Shown here: piece after piece, positions 22,093 through 33,616 of the stretch
Position numbering within the stretch: the first letter of the stretch is position 1
Layout: each line of letters begins with the position of its first letter
NCBI GenBank assembly: GCA_029717555.1
Contig: JAMDHS010000024.1
Span: forward strand, 124,001 to 188,000
Source: Peribolospora baueri
Taxonomy: Eukaryota; Basidiomycota; Peribolosporomycetes; Peribolosporales; Peribolosporaceae
Direction of reading: 5' to 3'
Length of the DNA stretch: 64,000 nucleotides
Position numbers and translations under genes: made by a program
The notes under the pieces: generated by a model
What the model saw: the letters and a program-made list of their open reading frames with translations, nothing else
The model's database searches: none
Told to the model about the DNA's origin: nothing

Positions 22093-22860
22093 GTGGCGAG
22101 GGGACTGCGGTATGTACCGTACAGAGTGGATGGTAGTTCAAGCTCGGTCGTTTTACGACGATGCCCACCCGCTCGTGCGCGTCTCGCCGGGGCGGTGTTG
22201 ACGCGAGATAGCGAGAAATAGGGGAGGCGACACGTGACGCGTCTCTACGCACCGCGCTGCCGTGTAGAGTCTACTCGGAGCTATGAGGACGCGGAGGGCC
22301 GGGCCGAGAGGGACCGTGCGGGGACATGTCCGCGTCCTGTTTGCGTCCTACACCGTCTCCTCGTCGTCCGATGCGTCCACCATCGATCCCGCTATCACGT
22401 TCGTGGCTCGACTCTTGAACCCGACGCTCGGGACTTGCACTCCGATGGCAGGGGAGAACCGTTTTCTACTAGGTCATCATTCAGCGCCTAAGCCGTCCGT
22501 CCGTTCCTGGCTTCCTTCTCCTTCACTCTCGCTCTTGACGGCAGACGGAAGCATGTGCATGACAGAGCCAAAAACCGAAAGAAAGGGGGGATTGGCTAAA
22601 CGGAGGATGAAAGGGAGAGCGGCGGTCTTCGAGGACTTAAAAAGTCGTCAACTCGACATTCTGACTTCCTGTCCGTGCTCCCGAAGAAATGGGACAACAA
22701 CGGGGGCACTCGCGTTCGGGCTAAATGCCGCACCCGGATGCAACCTTTGCACTGCGAAGAGCGGTCCACCGGATATCCCAATCCGCAAAGTGTAAGAGAC
22801 GTAGTCGGTACAAAGCCGGAGATATCCTCCTCCATCGCGATCTATCGATGCACATGTGCC
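22093..22860. other. Spacer between tandem minus-strand genes
   Basis: It should hold the promoter of the MARVEL-like gene and the 3' untranslated region of the aminotransferase gene. Open frames here lack recognisable motifs. No repeat or RNA gene was seen. Confidence 0.45.
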
Positions 22861-24735
22861 TCAAGCCTCATCAGCAAGAACGCTCCACTCGTGCGGGATC
22901 TTGCCCAACTGGATGCCAGTGATCTGGTCCAACATGGCCTTGGCGATCATGCCGAGACCGTCCTCCCCAATGGGGACCTTGATGTCCTTGCCCATATATC
23001 CGATCCTCTCGATCGGGCTCACGATCGCGGCCGTACCGGCGCCGAAAGCCTCCACGAGCTTGCCCTGCTCGGCAGCGGCAACGAGCTCGGGCATGGTGAC
23101 GTTTCGCTCGGAGACCTTCAAGGAGGCGGGAAGGGAGGCGAGGCGGGAGGCGCCGGTGGAGTGGGAGCGGGCGAGAGAGAGGATCGAGTCGCGCGTCACG
23201 CCGGGGAGGATAGTATCTCCAAGGGGCGGCGTGATCAGCTCGAGCGCTGAAAGGAGACGGAGACGAACGCGTTCGTCAGTAGCTAGCCCTCGCCTCAAGC
23301 AAAGAAAATGAAAGCTAACGAAACGTCCACTCACAACCCTCGTTCTCAATCACGACAAACAGATTCATGGTGCCGACCTCGGTGACCTTGTGATCCTCCC
23401 CGAGGAGCCAAAGAATCTGCTGGTAGCCGGACTTGGCAGCCTCGAGCTGAGGGAGCACGCCGGGAGCGTAGTTGGCGCCGAGCTTGTAAGAACCCGTACC
23501 GCCGGGCCATGCTCGGACGTATTCAGTCGAGGCAAGAAGCGAGACGGGCTTGAAGCCCGTTCGGTAGTAGGGGCCGACGGGGCTATGGGGCGGCCAAGGC
23601 GAAGGCAAAAAGCGACGCGGAGCGTCCTTCAGATTAGCCGTGTTTCTTCCTCGACGATTTGCTCAAGCACCAGATACGCACCAAGTGAGGACGAAGAGCA
23701 GCGCATCAGAAGAAGGTCCAACACCGAGGGCAGACTGCGTGCCGATGAGAGTGGGACGGATGTAGAGCGAATGTCCGGGTTCGGAAGGAATCCAACGCGA
23801 GTCGAGAGTGACGAGTTTCTTGATCATCTTGACCAGTTGCTCTCCGTCAAAGGTCTAATCGAGATGGGGATAGGAGAGCCAGTCAGCCCAATATGCGTGA
23901 AGAGGTAGCGAGTCAAAACACAAAATGTCTCACCGGCAAAGCGATTCTAGCAGCGGTCCTGTTCATCCGCTTCATGTTCATATCAGGCCTGAAGAGGCGC
24001 ACTCTCCCTTCAGTATCCTTGTACGCTTTGAGGCCTTCAAAGAGCGTAGGCGCGTAATGGAAGACCACCGCCGAGGGGTCGAGCTTGAGCGGACCGTAGG
24101 GATGGATGTGCGGGGCTGCCCATCCTGTCTGTGTGATAGAAAGCAGGAGAGAAAGAAAAAAAGAGCGAAGGGACGCGTTCGTAGTCATTCCTAATCAATG
24201 ACTTATGCTAAGCGCAGGCTCAGCCAACCCAACTCGTCATATGCTACTCACGGTGGAGTTCCATGGAATGGCTGATTTCGTCGAAACAGAGCCGGGAAAC
24301 GCGGTAAGCGACGATATTCCGACGGAGTACGTCGAGCCTCTTTCCCATACGTATGGTCTCACTCACAGAGCATGTGATCGCTGAATTGGGAGCCGAAGAC
24401 GAGCTGGGCGGAGGGAGGAATCTCCTTGGGCGCCGCCGTCTTCGTCACCGCGAGTGCGGAAGCCTACAAGTCGGAGGGATGGAAAGGACGTTGAGCCAAA
24501 CGGCATCGTTTGCACGCATCGTGCAAGTCCCCAGTATCGCCGCTTCGCCTCGGTTGAAATGTAAGGTTACGGAAACGAGCGCACGTCCACTTACGTCAAG
24601 ATCGCGAAGCCCGATGGGCTCGCCGGTCATGAGGTCCGCCTTGACGGCCGTGGTGTAAGGGCGGAGAGCCGGAGTGAGGATCCGGCGAGCGCCCAGCTGA
24701 GAGCCGAGAAGATGCCGTCGAGCGAGGGAAGCCAT
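22861..24735 (-). CDS. BAT1: Branched-chain amino acid aminotransferase, mitochondrial form
   Basis: PLP enzyme interconverting leucine, isoleucine and valine with their 2-oxo acids, here with a likely mitochondrial presequence ([20 protein letters not shown]). Exon 1 is 24595-24735 and ends in GLRDLD. Later exons encode [79 protein letters not shown], then [20 protein letters not shown] with the PLP-binding Lys, [14 protein letters not shown], and a last exon with [19 protein letters not shown] and [20 protein letters not shown]. Stop at 22861-22863. This is complete class IV aminotransferase content, about 400 residues. It lies directly downstream of the ILV5-like gene on the same strand. 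The gene symbol marks the mitochondrial type rather than strict orthology. Confidence 0.93.
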
Positions 24736-25005
24736 GGTAAGGTCGCGGAGGAGATAGTGATTCGAGGAGAATGGTAGGACGACTGGAACGTCCGAACGAC
24801 CGGGACTGCCGACGTCGAGTCGAAGGTTCCGACTGCGGCATTGACTTGACTCGACATTTCACCAGTCCCTTACCGCAGTCACGGTGTGTGTAGACAATGC
24901 GAGGCCGACGGACCGCATAATCCCGTTCGTCGGAAACTGGAGATGGGTGCCAATCGGGGTGGATGTTTGAGCCAGCGCTAACACGGATAGACATATGTAC
25001 ACGCA

Positions 25006-25278
25006 TTATATATGAAAGGCGTGCGGACGTCGGGCGGCCCTTCCTATCGTGCTCACGACGGTAGAGGTGGTAGGCTCGTAACTGCATTGCTGCGCCGACT
25101 TTCCCGCACGCCTCGCCTTCGATCCAACATCCGACGTCACGTCGTGATTCGATTTCTCACCATTCTCCGCTTGTTCGATTCGTCCGGCTAGGCAGATGAG
25201 TACAGCGAGGTAGACGGGCACATAGACGGCAAAGCAAATGAACAAGAAGAGAGGGATAGAAGGTCGCCGCTGGAGCAT
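25006..25278 (-). CDS. Possible 90-residue single-pass membrane protein
   Basis: An open frame with an ATG start lies in the 743-base spacer between the ILV5-like and BAT-like genes. The predicted protein starts MLQRRPSIPLFLFICFAVYV and continues with VPVYLAVLICLAGRI, one strong hydrophobic helix, then a polar tail. I recognise no family, codon use is mixed, and the frame could be a chance opening in the BAT promoter. The remaining spacer holds no other feature. Confidence 0.25.
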   Translation of the reverse strand: MLQRRPSIPLFLFICFAVYVPVYLAVLICLAGRIEQAENGEKSNHDVTSDVGSKARRAGKSAQQCSYEPTTSTVVSTIGRAARRPHAFHI

Positions 25279-25478
25279 GCGTACCGAAGGGATGGAAAGA
25301 GGGACAGCGGGAAAGGAAGGTTGGATGGGAAGGCGGTGGTCGTGTGCCTTCCCTTTTTAATCTGGGGAGGCGGGCAAGAAGGAGTTGTCATCGGCGAGAC
25401 AACCCGGATAGCGAGACCGGGTCCGGAGAGTCCCGCGAACAAGGCGATGGGAGACGAAATGAATCGCTCTCGCCTCGC

Positions 25479-27325
<1,847 letters not shown>

Positions 27326-28333
27326 GGCGATGGGGATAAGAGGAAGGGGTGGAAGGGGCGACTTAGGTAAAAAGACTGAATGGTTGAAGGTGGAGGCGAG
27401 AAGAAGAAGCCAATCAAGGAATGATTCCTTCTCGCCCTCCTTCGAGTCAGAGCAAGCCAAGATCTTCCCTGCTAGCCTGCCGCAGCAAGAAGATTGAAAG
27501 ATTTCAACCCTGACGTGCCGGCCAAAAAAATGGGCCGCCGCGCCGGCACGACCTCCATCCCCGCAACCGGGGAAGAAGATAAAGGAGCGAACAGCATCGT
27601 TTAGCTGGACGCTGTCGTGCGCCTTGTTTCATAGCCCTTCTTCGCAGGACAGGATCGGGTTACAGATGCAACGTGGTCCGCGGACGTCCATTGGCCCTCC
27701 ACACGCCGTGGACTTCCGATCCGACTCCCCCAAGCCCTTCTCTGCCGGCCCAACGAGGATTGGTATCGTCCGGTTGCCATGTCTGGCGTTACCCGTTCTA
27801 CCACCTCCGTTCCTCCTCCGTCATCCCACTCGCTTAGCTTCCGGCCTACCTTGGATGAGCAGTTCCGCTGCGCGCTTGCTCCAATAGTTGGTCTGCGCTT
27901 GTCCCCGTGTGGACAACATTTTCTCTCTCCCCCCAGATATGGTCGCACGTCGTTCGTCGGAGGACAAAGATCAACAAGATGCACCATCAACCTCTTCGGG
28001 CGGGCATTTCCCGTTCCAACACCTCTGCTGTCCTCTGACATCACCTTCGCTGACCACGCGGCCTACCCTCAAGGGGGAACGCCGCCACTGAGCCAGTCCG
28101 CGAGCTTCCTTCTCTGCTCTTTTCGCACTCCAGCTAGGGTCCCCCATGGTCGTCTTTGAGCAGATAAATACAGGTGCAGTTGGGAGGGAAGGTAGGGGAG
28201 ATCCATAACACATCCTCCCAACTGCGCTCCTCCGATTCCTTTCGCCTATCTGTGCATTTCTGTCCTAAGTCACCCCATCTGCTTTCGTTGGCATCTCTTT
28301 CACTCTTCTTCCCACCTCTCCCCTTCTCGCACA
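27326..28333. other. Divergent promoter region of ILV5-like and chitinase-like genes
   Basis: A 1 kb spacer between divergent genes. It holds an inverted repeat at 27515-27549 near the ILV5-like gene. Pyrimidine-rich sequence (28240-28330) precedes the chitinase-like start. Open frames at 27601-28213 in both directions have no family features and overlap each other, so none is called. Confidence 0.5.
27515..27549. promoter_or_regulatory. GTGCCGGC / GCCGGCAC inverted repeat upstream of ILV5-like gene
   Basis: GTGCCGGC (27515-27522) is repeated as its exact reverse complement GCCGGCAC (27542-27549), with a 19-base spacer including an A7 run. It lies about 190 bases upstream of the ILV5-like start. 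CCG/CGG-containing pairs are typical targets of Zn2Cys6 activators, and Leu3 regulates ILV5 in yeast, but the spacing does not match the Leu3 consensus. Function is inferred from symmetry and position only. Confidence 0.3.
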
Positions 28334-29778
28334 ATGAAGACCTCACTGGCTTTCTCTCTCTCGGCCTCGGCCGCTCTGCTTGCTGCTCTACCACTCACTC
28401 CCACCGCGGCCGTCGTCGTGCCACGCGGCCAGGGGGCCTCTTCCGCTGGTTCCGCACTTAACGGACTCGCTTCCTCTGTACCGAGTCCTAGATCGACCGG
28501 CGGCGCTCAAGCTCCTTTCCTCGTTATCTACGGAGGTGAGTAAGAGTAAGGGCGCTGTCGACAGAGAACTGCCTCGGCACATGACACAGATGCTCACCTC
28601 ACATGCCCTCGCCTTCTCTTCCAATGTTATAGACAAGACTGGCCAGGGTATGCCTCCATCGGCGTCCGACATCACGGGCTTCAACGTCTACAACCTCGCC
28701 TTTCTTTTGAGCACGGGCCCCGCGGACGAGGCGGAGGCGTTTGCGGAGATGTCCGACAGCGACAGGCAGAAAATGCTGGACAGCTACAACAAGGCCGGCA
28801 TCAAGCTCATGGTGTCCTTGTTTGGCTCGACGGAGAACCCGACCACATCGGGCGCCGATGCGACGCAGCTTGCTCAACAGATGGCGGCGTACGTGAAGAA
28901 GTACAATCTTGCAGGCGTTGACGTCGACTATGAGGTGGGTTCCATCCTTGCGCCCGTGTGCGGATCCGCGTAGCTCTTCCTGATCGTCGTCCAACGCCGC
29001 GAACTATCCGCAGGACTCCCCTGCCTTCGCATCTGGAAAAGCCGAGCCGTGGCTCGCGGAATTTACGAAGGCGCTTCGCCAAGAACTCCCCCAAGGGCAA
29101 TACATCATTTCGCATGCTCGTAAGTTGTGTTTCTCAATGGAACCCATCCTTTTATCTCGGGGTCGTATTTGGGCCCCAGACGTGGGTGTGACTCATCCGC
29201 CGCCTCATCACTCAACCATCTCCACATCACCTTGACAGCCCAAGCGCCATGGTTCATGCCCAACTCGCCTTCGTACCCAGGCGGCGGCTACCTCAAGGTG
29301 GACCAGGAGGTCGGGGACCTGATTGACTTTTACAACGTGAGTCCGTCTCCCTTCGGCTAGAACGAGCGAACTCTAGCATTGGTTGGGTGCCTATGTCTGG
29401 CAATCCGATGGACTCGCCGAACGTCATCCTCACCTTTGTTCTCTTTGCTTGTCGCACCGCACGCAGATCCAATACTACAACCAAGGCTCTGACTACGTCA
29501 ACTGCGACGAGCTGCTCACCAAGTCGGCCTCCTACCCGGGGACGTCCATCTTCGAGATCGCCAAGGCCGGAGTCAAGATGGACAAGCTCGTGATTGGCAA
29601 GCCCGCCGACTCTTCCGAGGCAAGCGCTGGGGGCAACATGGACGCCTCCACCCTTGGGCAGTGCGTCGACCAGGCCGTCGGCAAGGGCTGGAAGGGGGGC
29701 GTGATGGTGTGGCAATATGAGGGCGCGAGCGCAGCGAGCCAGTGGGTCAAGTCCGCTGCCTCCAAGCTGCTCAACTGA
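28334..29778 (+). CDS. Secreted GH18 chitinase-like glycosidase
   Basis: Glycoside hydrolase family 18 protein, 339 residues, from exons 28334-28535, 28633-28934, 29014-29119, 29239-29336 and 29467-29778 with consistent phases. It starts with a signal peptide (MKTSLAFSLSASAALLAALP). Seen: FLVIYGGDKTG, ITGFNVYNLAFLLSTG, IKLMVSLFGST, then the catalytic strand YNLAGVDVDYE, QYIISHAPQAPWFMPNSPSY, IQYYNQGSDYVNCDELL and near the end GWKGGVMVWQYEG, the beta-8 Trp region. The catalytic Glu (end of DVDYE) and the two nearest Asp are kept, while the first Asp of DxxDxDxE is Ala. Likely acts on chitin or N-glycan chitobiose in the wall or outside the cell. The exact substrate cannot be told. Confidence 0.85.
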
Positions 29779-30592
29779 AGCGAGGACGTGGTGAGGTGGA
29801 GTGAAGGCTGGCCCCTCACTTGTTTCAGCACTCGAGGAGAGCAAGTCCGCTGGCGGTCACACAAAGCGACGAGCACCCCGCCCGCTCTCAGTCGCACGGC
29901 AGATCTTCAAGTGCCTGCGCATATCCCATCTGTAGCATGCTTTCCGTCATTCCCATCCCAGTGCTCATGATGCCCCAATCACCCGTCCGTATCATTCCTA
30001 GGATCGATTCCGTTATGACCCTTGTCCACGGCCCCGCCCGTACCTCCCCCTTTCCAAGGAAGATGCACATAGAAAAATTTCCGTCGCTTCTTCATCCCGC
30101 ACCCCAGCCCCTCTTAACCCATCCCATCCCGTCACAAGCAAGCCCACCCGTCCTTTGTACGATACTCGCTCGTTAGTCGTCGAGGAAGGTGGATCTGTAG
30201 CCGCGCGCATTCCCCCAGCTTGAGCTTGAGCACCAGACTGTTTCCCAGCGGCCACAGACGTGCAGACAGCTTGCTCTCCAGGTGGACTGGACTGTGAGGT
30301 GGGATATATATGGACGAGGAATGTAGACCGGCCGGGACGTGTGCTCCGTTGATCGGCGGCGGGGGCCCGAAGGCCGAAAGCGTCCCCGCGCCGAAGCGAT
30401 CACGCGACGATCCCGTAACTGCGAAGCCTTGCCGAATCAGCCACCATCTATCTGTCTCCGAACCAGAGCCGGCAGCGACCGACGAAGAAACACTCGAGTG
30501 GTGGCCAGCAGTTCAGCGTTCGACTCTTCCTCGTCTTTTCCAAGCGCCGGTGCAGGTGCCACACTGATTCGTGCCCCATTCCTCTCGCGCGC
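29779..30592. other. Spacer with TATA-like box before the 2-hydroxyacyl-CoA lyase gene
   Basis: Tandem plus-strand genes flank this stretch. A GGGATATATATGG sequence at about 30300-30312 is a TATA-like element roughly 280 bases upstream of the next start. No gene was supported here. Confidence 0.4.
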
Positions 30593-33032
30593 ATGCCGTC
30601 CAACACCAACACTTTCCTAGGCGTGGGCCTTCCTCAGCCGAGGAGCGGGGCGGTGAGTGTGCAGCGAGTCGCTTGTCAGACGGAGAGCACGAAATGTCTA
30701 GGGAACGTGGGGGCTGCTAGACCAGACCATTGCCTTCTCTACGAGCACACGCCTCACCGAAACTCACATGCCGGTCTGTCTCTTCCTTCCGTCCTGTAAC
30801 GGCCAGGACCTCGTTGCCCGAGCGCTGAAAGCACAAGGCGTGGAGGTCGTCTTCGGTATCGTGGGTATTCCCGTTGTTGAGGTAAGTTGTTTAGGCCAGG
30901 CTGGTACTGTGCTGGTTTGACGTCGCTTCATTTGTGGTACTTTAACGGCGTCGACGAATCTCTCTCTAATGCTTCTTCTTCTCCCAACTTTGCGCGTGCG
31001 TTTGTCAACGCTTCCCCAGGTCGCTGCCTCCCTGACATCGCACAAGATCCGCTTTATTGCCTTCCGGAACGAGCAATCGGCATCCTACGCCGCCTCGGCC
31101 TACGGCTACATCACTGGCCGTCCCGGGGTATGCCTCGTCGTGGGCGGCCCGGGTGTCGTGCACGCCATGGCGGGCATGACTAATAGCGAGGTGAATAGAT
31201 GGCCTATGCTCCTCATCGCTGGCGCGAGCGAAACAGACGGTGGGGGGCAGGGGAAGATGAGCGGAAAGGGCGCTTTTCAGGAGATGGACCAGGTGGCGCT
31301 CGTGGGGCCCCACGTCAAGTGAGTGCCAGTGGTTACTCGGTCCAACTGTCAAGCAATTACAACCCATGCGTGTTGTTTCTGATTTTCCTTCTACTGGTCT
31401 CCTACACGCTTGCTCGTCCCTCTTTCAGGTTTGCCGCACGGGCGCCTTCAATAGAGCAGGTTCCAGCTACGATAGCGAAAGCGTATCGTTACGCGTTCCA
31501 CGGCAAGCCGGGGGCTAGTTACTTCGACTTGGTGAGCATCCTTGCCTTGCTTCTGCCCTAACCTCGGAAGGCTAGGAAGACAGACTGAACAAAGACCTGC
31601 GACTGCCCCGGACGGTCATAACTGACGCCCGTCCATATGCTCGTTGTCTCCCCATTTACCCTTCCCCTTCTTGGCATAATAATAGCCCGCCGACCATATC
31701 CAATACGCCCTCTCGCCATCGACCTCTTCCTTGCAGATCGACGCTCTCGACGGCATGCAAGCGGTCCGAGATGCTCCGCGCTCTGTGGCCCATCCCGCCG
31801 AGGTAGCCAAGGCGGTCAAGATGCTCAAGGATGCCAAGCGGCCACTCATCGTGGTCGGAAAGGGGTGAGGATTACTACCAAGACTCATTGGAGCACGCTA
31901 CTCTTCAAAGGGCTAACCATATCAACGCCTTTGCGACCCGTGCTCTTCCCATTCCTTCAGCGCGCAATACGCCCAAGCTGACACCGCCTTGTCCCGTCTA
32001 CTCGAGCTACTCCCCGTCCCTTTCCTCCCGACTCCGATGGGTAAGGGCCTCGTGCCCGACACACACCCGCTCTGCGTCGCTGCCGCGCGTTCACTAGCTC
32101 TATCCAAAGCCGACGTAGTTCTCCTGCTCGGCGCCCGACTCAATTGGATTCTCCATTTCGGCGACGCACCCCGGTGGGGAAGCAGACCGAGGTGGATCAG
32201 GGTGGACAAGGTGGAAGAAGAGGTACATGAGAATCATATTGCGGACGTGGCGCTGGTGGGCGACTTGAGGGAAGTGACCTTGCAGATGGCCGACGAGATC
32301 GAGCGCCACCACCTCCCTCGCGGCAAGGGATGTCTGCCGGAGCCGAACCTCTGGGTAGCAGAGCTGCGCGACAAAGTCCGCTCCGCGTCGGCTTCCCTTC
32401 GAAAGCTCGCTCAGCCTCCTCCCGCCCCGCGGCCGCTCACTTACCACTCTGCCCTCTTCGCCCTCAAGGCGCTCCTGCCCGCCGACCACGTGCTAGTGAG
32501 CGAGGGCGCGAACACGATGGACATCGCGCGCTCCATCCTCGACGTCCACCGCCCTCGGTCGCGCCTCGACGCGGCCACTTTTGCGACCATGGGCGTCGGC
32601 ATGGGTTTTGCCATCGCCGCCGCCATCGCCTATCCGTCGCGTAAGGTCGTCATGGTGGAGGGCGATTCTGCCTTTGGCTTCTCCGCGCCTGAGCTGGAGA
32701 CGGCAGCGCGCAACAAGCTCGGCCTACTCATCGTCGTGCTCAACAACGGAGGCGTCTACCACGGGCTCGACGCGGCCGAGTACGCCAACACGCCTCCGGA
32801 GCAGCTGCCCGCCACGGCGTTAATGCCGGAGGTGCGCTACGACCAGATGTGCGAAGCTTGCGGGGGGAGAGGCTTCCTTGTTCGCACCGTCGATGCGCTG
32901 AACGAGGCCATGAGGCAGGGACTGAGGGAAAACGAGAAGCCGACGGTCATCAACGTGCTCATCGAGCCCGGAGGAAAGAAGAAGCTTGAGTTTGGGTGGC
33001 AGAATAAAGAGAAAAAGGTTGCGAAGCTGTGA
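30593..33032 (+). CDS. Peroxisomal 2-hydroxyacyl-CoA lyase / oxalyl-CoA decarboxylase
   Basis: ThDP-dependent enzyme that cleaves 2-hydroxyacyl-CoA to formyl-CoA and an aldehyde (alpha-oxidation) or decarboxylates oxalyl-CoA. Exons 30593-30652, 30807-30881, 31020-31318, 31429-31531, 31737-31864 and 31961-33032 give 578 residues. Seen: [40 protein letters not shown] with the ThDP-activating Glu, [78 protein letters not shown], then the ThDP motif [20 protein letters not shown] with [10 protein letters not shown]. The last three residues are AKL, a peroxisomal PTS1 signal. Without a mitochondrial presequence and with these motifs it is not acetolactate synthase. HACL and oxalyl-CoA decarboxylase cannot be separated with certainty from sequence alone. 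Confidence 0.9.
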
Positions 33033-33616
33033 AGGAGAGCAGGGGCAGTGCATTTCTTCTGGAAGTATCTATGTGGTGTTTAGTGGGAAAGGGCTCGCCT
33101 GCTTCGTATTTCGTTTTCTCACGCAAACTGACGCGGCTCTAGGAATCCTCGATGGCTGCGTTCGTATGTATGTGCTCATGCAACCCCTTCGGCCGTAGCC
33201 GAGGTTTTTTTCTTTATGTTGTCTTCGTACTCTTTCCCTTTCCCCAACGGAAACAATGTCCGGGTAAGAACTCGACTGTACTCCAGCGTCCATAGCTCGC
33301 CATGATGTCTGTGCTCAAGACCGCTGTGATCACTCTCTCGCCTGTCCATTCTTACCTGGCTAGCTCACATATTTATATCTAGCTTTTCATCCGATGGTCC
33401 TGGTTGTGTTTACAAGTAAGTATACACTACGTTGTGCCGAAAGTCTACGAACATCTACTACGATACACTATATACACTTTACAGTCCTGTCTGCTTTCAC
33501 GTGATGGAAACCGCAGGCGGTCTCCGGATCTTGAGTAGAAGGTCAATAAATAACGAAATGGCCGATGTCGTCGTCACCGGTGCCTTCCCTTCAAATCCCG
33601 CGACAGGTCGCTCCTG
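33033..33616. other. Convergent 3' spacer with hairpin plus T-run
   Basis: Between the 3' ends of the lyase gene (+) and the Vip1-like gene (-). A hairpin CCTTCGGC-CGTA-GCCGAGG with one bulged base (33186-33204) is followed by seven T (33205-33211). It may mark 3'-end formation of the lyase transcript, but this is only suggestive in a eukaryote. No gene was seen. Confidence 0.4.

Noticed and set aside
30593-33032. Acetolactate synthase (ILV2), given the nearby ILV5- and BAT-like genes
   Set aside because: The ThDP enzyme lacks a mitochondrial presequence, ends in a peroxisomal AKL, and carries GKGAQYAQAD and [20 protein letters not shown] blocks typical of HACL/oxalyl-CoA decarboxylase.
33186-33211. 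Bacterial-type rho-independent terminator
   Set aside because: The hairpin plus T-run looks similar, but the genome is eukaryotic with introns throughout, so it is at most a 3'-end signal or chance structure.
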